Shown here one piece after another: positions 8,757-16,809 of a stretch of 64,000 nucleotides of DNA. The position numbers and the translations under genes are program-made. How positions within the stretch are numbered: position 1 is the stretch's first letter; each line of letters begins with the position of its first letter. Below the pieces are notes generated by a model. The model ran no database searches. It was not told the origin of the DNA and saw nothing but the letters and a program-made list of their open reading frames with translations. The DNA is from Ignavibacteria bacterium (GTDB lineage Bacteria; Bacteroidota; Ignavibacteria; Kapaibacteriales; UBA4661), in the NCBI GenBank assembly GCA_947459425.1, contig CANHDJ010000007.1, positions 22,193 through 86,192 of the forward strand. Direction: 5' to 3'.

Positions 8757-9899
8757 TCATTCGCCCAGCGCACACCGCGCCGTGTCCGCACCAATCGTAC
8801 TCCCCAGTGCCACCCCCATACCATTGCAGGCGAAGCCCACCACAAGCCGCTCGTGGGTACGCTGCACAATCGGCAATTTGCTTGCGTGGAAACCCATAAT
8901 CCCCGACCAACGCTGCTCAATCGTAAAACTGCGCTCTGGGAGGATCATTTTCTGCAAAAGCCGCTCTAATTCTTGTTGAATTGTGGTATTGAGGGCTAAT
9001 GCGGTAGTTTCTTCCGTATCAAAATCAAGATTGCGCCCGCCGCCCAAGAGAATACGCTCTCCTTCGGGTGACGACACATTGCGGAAGTAGTAAAAACCTT
9101 CGTCAAAATGAAATACGCCTCGAAAGGGTAAATTTGCGATGGGCGAAGTCATCAATATTTGCCCTCGCGCAGGTTTTATGCCAAGTTCGGGGGCGAAGGT
9201 GCTGGTGAAAGCATTCGTGCATAGCACAACTTGAGCGGCGCGAATGGTCAAGGATTCGTCGTTATGCTTCAGATGCAACTGCACTGCGGTCGGCTCGTGG
9301 TCAATCTGTCGGACATCTGCGCCCCAAAGCAGCATCACGCCTCGCTCCTGGGCTAGTGCCGCTAATGAACGCATCATCCGACCGGAATGAATTTGTCCCT
9401 CAAAATCACTCTTGACGATAGCTTTGACGCGCTTTGTGCCAAAACCATATTCGGCAATGAGGTCGCTGCGTTCATAGAAGGCGGCTCTAGGAAAAATATC
9501 CCGCAAGGCAGTGTTAATGCGCTCTATCTGCTCCAGTGCTGCAACATTATTCTCAAAAAGAAGTTCAAAACCGCCGTGTTGTTCGTACCCGCAAGCCAAG
9601 TCACCAAGCCGTTTTCGGAGAACGTCTAATCCTGCATAACGGGCATGAACAAGCCGTACTGTGGCTTCTTCGCCATTTGTTTGCATATCAGAAAGAATTT
9701 CGGTAAGGCTGCCGAAACACGCAAATCCTGCATTGCGCGTACTGGCACCGCTAGGAATGAAGCCGCGCTCCAGCACTGCCACCGAAGAATGCGGGCGCTG
9801 CTCTTTTAGCGATAATGCCGTCGAAAGCCCAATAATTCCTGCGCCGACGACAACGAAGTCGTATTGCGTCCAAGCGTCCTGTTCCCAATAACTCAGCAT
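8757..9899 (-). CDS. FAD-dependent oxidoreductase, DAO (glycine/D-amino-acid oxidase-like) family
   Basis: 380 residues from the ATG at 9899; longer starts would run into the upstream gene's end and prepend non-family sequence. An N-terminal dinucleotide fold reads YDFVVVGAGIIGLSTALSL, followed by VLERGFIPSGASTRNAGFACFG, the FAD-contact region typical of DAO proteins. The C-terminus has RWSGIMGFHASKLPIVQRT and VVGFACNGMGVALGSTIGA, the second FAD-binding region. Members oxidise amines or amino acids; the substrate is unknown. Its position just after a secreted glycoside-hydrolase-like gene (9955) suggests co-transcription but not a shared function. It converges with the MDR gene across a 21-bp gap. 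Confidence 0.85.
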   Translation of the reverse strand: MLSYWEQDAWTQYDFVVVGAGIIGLSTALSLKEQRPHSSVAVLERGFIPSGASTRNAGFACFGSLTEILSDMQTNGEEATVRLVHARYAGLDVLRKRLGDLACGYEQHGGFELLFENNVAALEQIERINTALRDIFPRAAFYERSDLIAEYGFGTKRVKAIVKSDFEGQIHSGRMMRSLAALAQERGVMLLWGADVRQIDHEPTAVQLHLKHNDESLTIRAAQVVLCTNAFTSTFAPELGIKPARGQILMTSPIANLPFRGVFHFDEGFYYFRNVSSPEGERILLGGGRNLDFDTEETTALALNTTIQQELERLLQKMILPERSFTIEQRWSGIMGFHASKLPIVQRTHERLVVGFACNGMGVALGSTIGADTARCALGE

Positions 9900-9954
9900 A
9901 ACAATTTGGAATTGATGAAAGGGATAAAATATCAAAACACTTTTGATGAGGAAT

Positions 9955-11754
9955 TTATTTCTGCACCACAAGCGTTCGCGCCATCACGACACCATGAGCC
10001 GAAAAGCGCACAAAATATAGCCCATTCGCCAGATTAGCGGTCGAAAATTCTATTGTATGCGCCCCCGCCGAGCGCTCTGCAAAGAGAGGTACAGCAACAG
10101 TGCGCCCAATATTATCCGTGACGGCGATCTGCACCATTGCTGCTTTTTCCAGTGAGAATATTATTGCCGCAAGGTTTTGTGCGGGGTTTGGGGAAATGCT
10201 TTGTATGCCTGTGCTGAAGCCCTGTTGTAGGCTGACGCTGGTGGTGGTGAATCGTACTTGGGCAGAACTGCTCTCATTACGCAAGCGGTCAAGCGCTGTG
10301 ACGGCGTACTGAATGGATCCGGGTGTGATGCGAAAGGGTGGATTTGTGTCTGTCCACGTAGTGTTGGGCGTAATGGCAACAATTGAGGCGGGATTATCCA
10401 GCCTGATTTGTGCTGTATCGGCAAAACGATAGACCACATATAACGCCGCAGTATCGCCATCACGTGCGCGTTCCGGGACGCTCCAGGTGAGCGTTAAAGC
10501 GCGTGTGGAAGCACTTTGTACGGCACGAAGATTTGTGGGCGGGTTGGGCGCAATAGAATCTTTCCATGCCATTGTCGGCACAAGTGCTGGTGAGCGCATA
10601 GCACTATTTACCAGTGCTGTACGAAGCCCCTGTAAATTCCGCGTGAGGGAATTTGAGCTAAAAAAGACAATACCATTACCGTTTTGCTCGCGGTTGACAT
10701 CAACTTGGCGTGTTATGTCGTCTGCCGTCCATGTTGCATCGGTTAAACGATACGCTCCCAAGCCTGAATACATCTGCCTTCCCGCTTGGCGGGCTTGCGC
10801 ATTCCACCACGGCATGAGTTTCGCATAATCCTGAGCGCCGCCTAATTTCCAGTACAGTTGGGGAATAATATAATCAACCGTCCGCGCTTGAAGCCATGCA
10901 AGGGCATCGCAAAAAACGACAGAATACGCATCCAGACCGCTCGTGCCGCTCGGAGTGCCGCTTCGCCAAATACCGAACGGGCTGATACCAAATTTGACAA
11001 ACGGCTTTGCGGAGCGAATACTGTCGGAAACCATTTTCACCATGATATTGACATTATCACGTCGCCAATCAGCAATATTCCCGATATTACGAGAATACTG
11101 CCGAAACGTCTCTGCATCTTGCGTTGTTGTGCCTTCGTAGGGGTAAAAATAATCGTCAAAATGTACACCATCAATATCGTATTTTCGCACAACATCCATA
11201 ATGACCGATACGACATAATCACGCACTTCCGGCAATCCGGGATTGAGCAATCGAAAAGGGCTGCGGTACGTCAGATGCCACGCGGGGCGAGTACGCGAAA
11301 TATGGCTTTCCGCCACACTCGACGACGACGAAACGACCGAACGAAAAGGATTGAACCATGCGTGGAATTCCATGCCGCGCTTGTGTGTTTCTTCAAGCAT
11401 GAACTGAAGCGGATTCCAGACGGGAGACGGCACACGCCCTTGAGCGCCCGTGAGCCACTGCGACCAAGGTTCGAGAGCGCTGGGATAGAGAGCATCAGCA
11501 GAGGGACGAATCTGGACGAAGACCGCATTGATGCCCATTTGCTGGTGTGCGTCGAGTATCGTGATAAATTCTTTGCGCTGCGCTTCGGGAAAATCATCGG
11601 CACGGCTCGGAAAATCAAGATTAAACACACTCGAAATCCATACACCGCGAAACTCACGCTTTGGCGAACTTTGTGCAAAAAGCGCTGGTATGCTCATGCT
11701 CAGGATGATTGCACAAAGGACAAAAGAAAGAGGGCGAGTCGGATGGAGGCGCAT
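9955..11754 (-). CDS. GHL10 glycoside-hydrolase-like protein with T9SS sorting domain
   Basis: 599 residues: signal peptide 1-27 (ending LFAQ); a GHL10 (formerly DUF187, YngK-like) domain ~34-345 beginning REFRGVWISSVFNLDFPSR, with INAVFVQIRPSADALYPS, EFHAWFNPFR and DIDGVHFDDYFYPY; a fibronectin-III-like module ~395-500 (PPTNLRAVQSAS, LTLTWSVPE, QYAVTALDRL); and a T9SS type A sorting domain in the last ~75 residues (SPNPAQNLAAIIFSLE, NGLYFVRFSAHG). GHL10 proteins are predicted TIM-barrel enzymes acting on polysaccharides or peptidoglycan; the substrate is unproven. It is predicted to be released or attached at the cell surface. The architecture enzyme-FN3-sorting domain is common in T9SS organisms. 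Confidence 0.9.
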   Translation of the reverse strand: MRLHPTRPLSFVLCAIILSMSIPALFAQSSPKREFRGVWISSVFNLDFPSRADDFPEAQRKEFITILDAHQQMGINAVFVQIRPSADALYPSALEPWSQWLTGAQGRVPSPVWNPLQFMLEETHKRGMEFHAWFNPFRSVVSSSSSVAESHISRTRPAWHLTYRSPFRLLNPGLPEVRDYVVSVIMDVVRKYDIDGVHFDDYFYPYEGTTTQDAETFRQYSRNIGNIADWRRDNVNIMVKMVSDSIRSAKPFVKFGISPFGIWRSGTPSGTSGLDAYSVVFCDALAWLQARTVDYIIPQLYWKLGGAQDYAKLMPWWNAQARQAGRQMYSGLGAYRLTDATWTADDITRQVDVNREQNGNGIVFFSSNSLTRNLQGLRTALVNSAMRSPALVPTMAWKDSIAPNPPTNLRAVQSASTRALTLTWSVPERARDGDTAALYVVYRFADTAQIRLDNPASIVAITPNTTWTDTNPPFRITPGSIQYAVTALDRLRNESSSAQVRFTTTSVSLQQGFSTGIQSISPNPAQNLAAIIFSLEKAAMVQIAVTDNIGRTVAVPLFAERSAGAHTIEFSTANLANGLYFVRFSAHGVVMARTLVVQK

Positions 11755-11792
11755 ACATCTAGCTGAGAAAGGATAAAAGATAACGATTCAGA

Positions 11793-11916
11793 TAGGGCAA
11801 TCGCATGAGTTTTTGGGAACGACGTAAAACCTCAATATTCCAGATAATGGGTTGCAATCCATTGTTCAACGGAGCAAGGATTGATGGGGGATTGAGATTT
11901 TGATGCGATTGCCCTA
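11793..11916. repeat. 124-bp intergenic element bounded by 14-bp inverted repeats
   Basis: TAGGGCAATCGCAT at 11793-11806 is a perfect inverted copy of ATGCGATTGCCCTA at 11903-11916. Inside, GGGTTGCAATCC (near 11850) is itself nearly self-complementary and other partial inversions are visible, so the unit could fold into a long arm. It fills the gap between the GHL10 gene and the DPP-IV-like gene. A 61-codon open frame on the minus strand crosses it but has no protein-like features. It could be a small MITE- or REP-type element; no second copy is in this window. Confidence 0.5.
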
Positions 11917-11925
11917 GCAAGTGGG

Positions 11926-14154
11926 TTACAAATTCTTCTTCCAAAAATCCAGCATTGCTTTGTACAAGTGAATACGCGCCGGAGCGTCCGCAATACCGTG
12001 TTTGCGCATCGGATACATCATCAAATCGAAGTGTTTGTCGGCGCGAATCAGCCCATTGATGAAATTCCAGACGTTTTGCGGGTGGACGTTATCATCGTAA
12101 GTTCCATGCACGAGAAACAAGCGTCCATGCAGGTTTTTGGCGTGATTGTTTACATTGGTTTTGTCATATCCGGCAGCATTTTCTTGAGGCGTTTTCATAA
12201 AGGCTTCGGTGTATTTGGTATCGTAGAAACGCCAATCGGTGGGGGCTGCAACAGCGATACCCGCTTTGAAGGCTGTCGAATGGGTCATCGCTTGCAGCGT
12301 GTATGCGCCGCCGAAGGACCATCCCCAAACGCCAATGCGCGTCGAATCCACATAACTTTGCTGCTTTAGCCAATTCACTCCTGCCAGCAAATCGTTCAAT
12401 TCGCTATCGCCCGCAAGCTGCTTCAAACAGGTATTTTCAAACTTTTTCGCAATAGCCGCAGCACTACGATTGTCAATTTTTACGACCAAATAGCCCGCGT
12501 CGGCTAGAAGTTGATAAAACAAATTATCGCCCTGCCAGCCGTTGATAACATTTGGTGCTGACGGACCGCCGTAAACATAGATAACGACCGGATAACGTTT
12601 TTTCGCATCAAAGTCGTGTGGCTTCAGGATTTGAGCAGGCATCTGGAAGTTGTTATCAACAGGAATGGTGAAAAGCGAGGGATATTGCAGATTGTAGGCG
12701 GCTACGGCTTGCACGTTTGCCGGAGCAAGTTCCTGTAAGCGTTTGCCGTCGGCGGAGTGAAGCCGAAGCGCAGTGGGTGTAGAAATGTTGGAATACGAAT
12801 CGGTGTAATACGTCGCAGCGTCATTAAACTCAACGGTGTGCGCACCCGCTTCTTCGGTAAGGCGCTTCATTCCTGAGCCATCGAGTTTCACGACGTACAA
12901 ATGGCGCTCCACGCTGGACTTTTCGGTTGCTTTGAAATACACCAAGCCCTTTGCTTCATCAACAGCTTGGATGGCATTGCCGCGTGCTTCACCGACTGCC
13001 CAGTTGCCTTTGGTAACAGCATTTATCAGCTTTCCGTCCATGCTGTACAAATACAAATGATTGAAGCCCGTGCGTTCGGAAGCAATCAAAAAGCGCTTGC
13101 CATCCTTGAAAAAGTGTAAATCATCGTTCAAATTCACCCAACCTGAATCGCGCTCGGTGTGAATAGCCGTGAGTTTACCAGTGGCGCGGTCTGCGAGGTG
13201 CAATGTCACTTCGTACTGATTGCGCGGCATCGTCTGAACGGCAAGTTGCTTCCCGCTTGGCAACCATTTGACTCGTGCTAAATACTCAAGCGCAGGATTT
13301 ACACCAGCAACAACATCCAACCACGTTGTTTGCGTTGGTTTGTCCAATTCGATAATACCTAATTTCACTTTGGGATTTGCGCCGCCCGCTTTCGGATAGC
13401 GTTGCAGGATATTATCTTGCACGGCAGGTTGAACATCGGGAAACGTGATTTGGCTCACCATAGATTCGTCGCTTTGGTGATAGGCAATCGCACGAGAATC
13501 CGGCGACCACGCATAGCCCCTATCATCGCGGTCAAAAACTTCTTCCCAATAGACCCACGAATGCGTTCCGTTCAAAATCGTGGCGCTGCCGTCGCTTGTT
13601 AGCCGCATTTCTGCTTGCTTTACAAGGTCGTACACGTAAAGGTCGTTATTTTTCACATACGCCAATTTTGTGCCGTCGGGCGAAAAGCGCGTCGTTTCAT
13701 CTTTCACACCTTTGGCAATACTGCGAAATTCGGCTGTTTTCGTATCGAATACCACCAAATCATCGCCAAAGTCAATGTACGCTTGTGTTCCGGCGCCATT
13801 GAAGGTAAGCGGTGGTACGTTTTCCGTTCCGCGAAGTGCTTTCAGACTGGTGCGGGCTTTTGCCATATCAAAAAGCGGAGTGCGCTTGCCTGTTTGCGGA
13901 TTCAGTGCTTCGTAAACGCGCTCTGCGGCGGGCTTTCGGGCATCAAGCAGCACCAGAGTCCCGTCAGAAAGCCATGTTTTCATGGGCATTGCCGTCATCT
14001 CGCGGTATTTCCCCGTATAAATACCTTCGACGGTAATGGACTGTGCTTGTTGTGGCGCTGCGGTTTGAGCAAACGAGGCTATTGGAAGTGAGAACATCAT
14101 CAAAGAGGCAGCCACACGAGGTAGAGCCTTACGAATCGGCTGAAAAAACACCAT
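11926..14154 (-). CDS. S9B dipeptidyl-peptidase IV family serine peptidase
   Basis: 742 residues with signal peptide (PRVAASLMMFSLPIASFAQ). An N-terminal beta-propeller (~40-480) contains YWEEVFDRDDRGYAWSPDS, corresponding to the double-Glu motif that holds the substrate N-terminus in DPP-IV. The C-terminal alpha/beta hydrolase has GVWGWSFGGAYTLQ (nucleophile Ser ~612), HGTYDDNVHPQN (Asp ~690) and MRKHGIADAP (His ~719), the complete triad in order. Family members release X-Pro or related dipeptides from peptides in the periplasm or at the cell surface. The length is normal. It is the first gene of a minus-strand run with GHL10 downstream, separated from it by an inverted-repeat element. Probable peptide scavenging. 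Confidence 0.93.
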   Translation of the reverse strand: MVFFQPIRKALPRVAASLMMFSLPIASFAQTAAPQQAQSITVEGIYTGKYREMTAMPMKTWLSDGTLVLLDARKPAAERVYEALNPQTGKRTPLFDMAKARTSLKALRGTENVPPLTFNGAGTQAYIDFGDDLVVFDTKTAEFRSIAKGVKDETTRFSPDGTKLAYVKNNDLYVYDLVKQAEMRLTSDGSATILNGTHSWVYWEEVFDRDDRGYAWSPDSRAIAYHQSDESMVSQITFPDVQPAVQDNILQRYPKAGGANPKVKLGIIELDKPTQTTWLDVVAGVNPALEYLARVKWLPSGKQLAVQTMPRNQYEVTLHLADRATGKLTAIHTERDSGWVNLNDDLHFFKDGKRFLIASERTGFNHLYLYSMDGKLINAVTKGNWAVGEARGNAIQAVDEAKGLVYFKATEKSSVERHLYVVKLDGSGMKRLTEEAGAHTVEFNDAATYYTDSYSNISTPTALRLHSADGKRLQELAPANVQAVAAYNLQYPSLFTIPVDNNFQMPAQILKPHDFDAKKRYPVVIYVYGGPSAPNVINGWQGDNLFYQLLADAGYLVVKIDNRSAAAIAKKFENTCLKQLAGDSELNDLLAGVNWLKQQSYVDSTRIGVWGWSFGGAYTLQAMTHSTAFKAGIAVAAPTDWRFYDTKYTEAFMKTPQENAAGYDKTNVNNHAKNLHGRLFLVHGTYDDNVHPQNVWNFINGLIRADKHFDLMMYPMRKHGIADAPARIHLYKAMLDFWKKNL

Positions 14155-14279
14155 GAACGTAGGTGGAGAACGTTAAGGAAAGAAGTAATTTGCTGCGAAT
14201 ATAGCAAAGGTGCAGGAGATAGCGAAATTCCTTGTGGCGTTAGAAAATAATATAAATATAATAATATTTGAGTGTGTAA

Positions 14280-14498
14280 ATCCGCAATGCGATGAACGTG
14301 CCGCAAGACCCTATCAATCCTCACGTTGTGGTGTACAGTTTCGATGCACCTTTTGCCGAATATTTCAATAGTTACCAACGGGGGTTTATTACAACCGATC
14401 CGTTCAGCGTCGGTGGCGTGAATGTGCGGTGGAACGTAACAGGCGATGGAATTGGTATCGTTATTGGTATGGCAAGTGCGCGAAGGAAAGTACCGTAA
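14280..14498 (+). pseudogene. 3' remnant of a larger gene (possibly DUF4249-like lipoprotein)
   Basis: The 447-bp gap 14155-14601 holds one protein-like stretch: an open frame from just after a stop at 14277 to TAA at 14496. It encodes about 72 residues including VVVYSFDAPFAEYFNSYQRG and VTGDGIGIVIGMASARRK. The mix of aromatic and GxGI residues resembles the conserved end of DUF4249 outer-membrane lipoproteins of Bacteroidetes, but I cannot confirm this. There is no signal peptide or good start; an ATG at 14292 is possible. Read as the decayed tail of a lost gene; a real 68-residue protein is the alternative. Confidence 0.35.
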
Positions 14499-14531
14499 CG
14501 TATCCCATTGCGACTTATCTTTAAGGGCGCA

Positions 14532-14565
14532 AACATCGTCCAACAGGAGTACGAACGCAGTTTGC
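14532..14565 (+). repeat. dispersed repeat, family 2, copy 1
   Basis: AACATCGTCCAACAGGAGTA followed by CGAACGCAGTTTGC. Nearly the same 34 bases occur at 32627-32660, and the core recurs inverted at 23792. It sits between the remnant (stop at 14498) and the convergent reductase gene (stop at 14602). Confidence 0.6.
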
Positions 14566-14601
14566 TTCCCCCCACATTTCATTGAATTTTGTTGAGTAGT
14601 T

Positions 14602-15960
14602 TTACAACGCCGCCTTGCCCGTCAGCACTGCCACAGCGTTCCACAAGCTGCGTTTGCGCTTGAGAACAAGATTTCGCCCCGTTTGGCGGTTGTATTCCGC
14701 AACGAGGTGTGCTTCACATTCGGGAAAAAATTCGGGGTCGAAGTTCGCAGCGCCGAGTTCCGTCAAAACCTCTTCCACGCTGGTCTGGCGCTCAATCCAA
14801 TGCGTACAGACATCCTGCCGAAAGCGCACCCCCATCACGTTGAACCCAAGAACGCGCTTTGTTGCGTCATTTGCATAGACGATACGCAAAAGCCGCTTCC
14901 CGTCTGCATCCTGCCAGACAATCGTTTCTTCGCCCTTGCTGCGTTTTGCTGAAACTGTACCGTAGGTTTGATATTCAATGTCAAAAAACTTTGCGGAGTT
15001 GAAAAATGTTTTCCGTGCGTATGCTGCCCGCTCAAGGCAGATATTCCGTGCAATGCTCTCTCCATGCGCTCTGGCAGCATACCAAAGCGGTTCGATACGC
15101 GACGGCGCGGCACTTTCAGGGAACTGCATTTCAGCACAATCGCCCGCCGCATAAACATCGGACGCACTGGTTTCAAAATATTCATTGACCAAAATTCCTC
15201 GCCCGCAGGTAATGGTCGAAGCCCGCACCACGTCGATATTCGGCTCCACACCGACAGTCAACGCCACAAACTCGCACGGAATTTCTTCGCCGGAACTCGT
15301 GATAATGCCGCGTACCGCGCCAGAGCCATCATCCAAAATTTCGCGTAATTCTGTTTGTAAGCGGAGGTCAATGCCTTCGTGTTCGCGGATATGATTCGTA
15401 ATCATGGTTGCCTCTTCGTCGGGCAGCACACTGTTCCAATAGCGTTGTTCGCGTACCAAAAATGTTACAGGAATCTTTCGTGAATACAGCATTTCTGCGG
15501 TCTCAATGCCAATAAGCCCACCGCCGACAATTACGCCGCGTTTTGCATTTGTTGTTGTGTCAACCATCGTTTGTAAATCTTGCAACGAATATAATCCCTG
15601 AACACCGCGTAAATCCTGACCTTTCCAGCCAAATGTGCGCGGGCGCGACCCCGTAGCGATGATGAGTTTGTCATAGCCCAGATGCGAGCCGGATAGTAGG
15701 AGAAGAGTCTTCGTATCAGTCTGGATGCTTTTTACGTGGTCATGAACTAAATCAATACGATTTTTCGCCCAGAACCAGTCTTCATATGGCTTAGTTTGTT
15801 CGTAGGTGAGATGCCCCATGTAGATGTACATCAGCGCCGTGCGCGAGAAAAAATGCTTGCTCTCGCTCGAAATAACGGTAACGCGATGGTCGCTGAGTTT
15901 GCGAATAGTGCGGGCGGCAGTAATTCCAGCTATGCCGTTACCGATGATGACGATGTGCAT
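14602..15960 (-). CDS. NAD(P)H/FAD-dependent pyridine nucleotide-disulfide oxidoreductase
   Basis: 452 residues. Two Rossmann motifs: HIVIIGNGIAGITAARTIRK at residue 2 for FAD, and RGVIVGGGLIGIETAEML near 145 for NAD(P)H. LIIATGSRPR and the second FAD motif VYAAGDCAE complete the ferredoxin/rubredoxin/NirB-type reductase pattern. There is no redox CxxxxC disulfide, so electrons probably pass to a separate protein carrier or acceptor. It is the last gene of a compact minus-strand set: alpha/beta hydrolase, CrtW-like ketolase, then this, 67 bp after crtW. A reductase for an oxygenase partner is a plausible but unproven role. Confidence 0.87.
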   Translation of the reverse strand: MHIVIIGNGIAGITAARTIRKLSDHRVTVISSESKHFFSRTALMYIYMGHLTYEQTKPYEDWFWAKNRIDLVHDHVKSIQTDTKTLLLLSGSHLGYDKLIIATGSRPRTFGWKGQDLRGVQGLYSLQDLQTMVDTTTNAKRGVIVGGGLIGIETAEMLYSRKIPVTFLVREQRYWNSVLPDEEATMITNHIREHEGIDLRLQTELREILDDGSGAVRGIITSSGEEIPCEFVALTVGVEPNIDVVRASTITCGRGILVNEYFETSASDVYAAGDCAEMQFPESAAPSRIEPLWYAARAHGESIARNICLERAAYARKTFFNSAKFFDIEYQTYGTVSAKRSKGEETIVWQDADGKRLLRIVYANDATKRVLGFNVMGVRFRQDVCTHWIERQTSVEEVLTELGAANFDPEFFPECEAHLVAEYNRQTGRNLVLKRKRSLWNAVAVLTGKAAL

Positions 15961-16027
15961 GATGGTTCAGAATAATGATCGAGAAAGGTCGTTTGGGTGT
16001 AATACGAAAAAACGGTGTTTTGCGGTT

Positions 16028-16783
16028 TTATTTGTGCGTCCCAAGCAATTCACGATGCTTCTCCGGCAGCCTCCACCAAGGCGTTGCGGGAAATTCGTGA
16101 TGCTCAAAATGATAGCCAAAATGATAGCACGTCAAAAACGAGAGAAGCGTACTGAAGTTATTCGTTTGTGAACGATGGCGATTCGTGTAGCCGCCATCGG
16201 GAGCATCAGGATTCGGTGCTTTATGCGGCAAATATGTCCCGAAATAAAAAAGCTGCACCGTACTAAGCAACGACGGTACGACCCAGAAAAGCAGGAGGCT
16301 TTGTACAGGAATATGCAAAAGATGGTGCAAAACGTTGAAGACCAACGCCATACCGACAATCTGTTGCCAGCCGATGTAATGCTGCAAAAAATGGGCATAC
16401 CAGCGCACGAAACCTGTATGTTCACCATCGTGAAAATCAGGATCTTCGTTTGGCGTTGCTACGTGGCGATGATGTTCCCAGTGTTTTTGCCACAATTTTT
16501 TGTAGGAGAAAAGCGCATAGAGGCGCACCGCCGCAATTCCCAAGACATGATTTAGTCTCCGGTAATGCCGACAAACCGCGCCGTGCATAGCATCGTGCGC
16601 CGTAATAAACAGCCCTGTGAACAAAAAGGTCTGCAAGACCAGATGTAATGCGCTCTCCCACACTGGCACGGCAAAAGCATCCCGCGAGAGCGAAAAAGCA
16701 ATATGCCCCGCCCATGCTGACAGAATCAACAGCGCAATGGCAATACCTTTTATGCTATCGGTGCGGGAGGTACGCATACACAA
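16028..16783 (-). CDS. crtW: CrtW-type beta-carotene ketolase (fatty acid hydroxylase superfamily)
   Basis: 251 residues, matching the ~240-260 of bacterial CrtW. CrtW is a membrane di-iron oxygenase that adds 4-keto groups to beta-carotene rings (echinenone, canthaxanthin, astaxanthin). The family landmarks are all present: LFITAHDAMHGAV (His box, 63-67), ALFSYKKLWQKHWEHHRH (101-107), DPDFHDG, LFYFGTYLPHK, and SFLTCYHFGYHFEHHEFP (221-229). Four hydrophobic spans fit an inner-membrane protein. It is 26 bp downstream of an alpha/beta hydrolase gene and 67 bp upstream of a flavin reductase. No other carotenoid gene (crtB, crtI, crtY) is in the window. The alternative is a general fatty-acid desaturase, less likely given the FGTYLPHK and TCYHF motifs. 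Confidence 0.88.
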   Translation of the reverse strand: MCMRTSRTDSIKGIAIALLILSAWAGHIAFSLSRDAFAVPVWESALHLVLQTFLFTGLFITAHDAMHGAVCRHYRRLNHVLGIAAVRLYALFSYKKLWQKHWEHHRHVATPNEDPDFHDGEHTGFVRWYAHFLQHYIGWQQIVGMALVFNVLHHLLHIPVQSLLLFWVVPSLLSTVQLFYFGTYLPHKAPNPDAPDGGYTNRHRSQTNNFSTLLSFLTCYHFGYHFEHHEFPATPWWRLPEKHRELLGTHK

Positions 16784-16809
16784 GGGTGATGTGATTTTTG
16801 GAAAAGAAT

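Noticed and set aside
11759..11944. A 61-codon minus-strand frame between the GHL10 and DPP-IV-like genes
   Set aside because: It lies across the inverted-repeat element and overlaps the end of the peptidase gene; composition follows the repeat rather than a protein.
14100..14582. A 160-codon minus-strand frame in the 14155-14601 gap
   Set aside because: It overlaps the start of the DPP-IV-like gene, lies antisense to the more convincing remnant, and is rich in His/Cys/Arg as shadow frames are.
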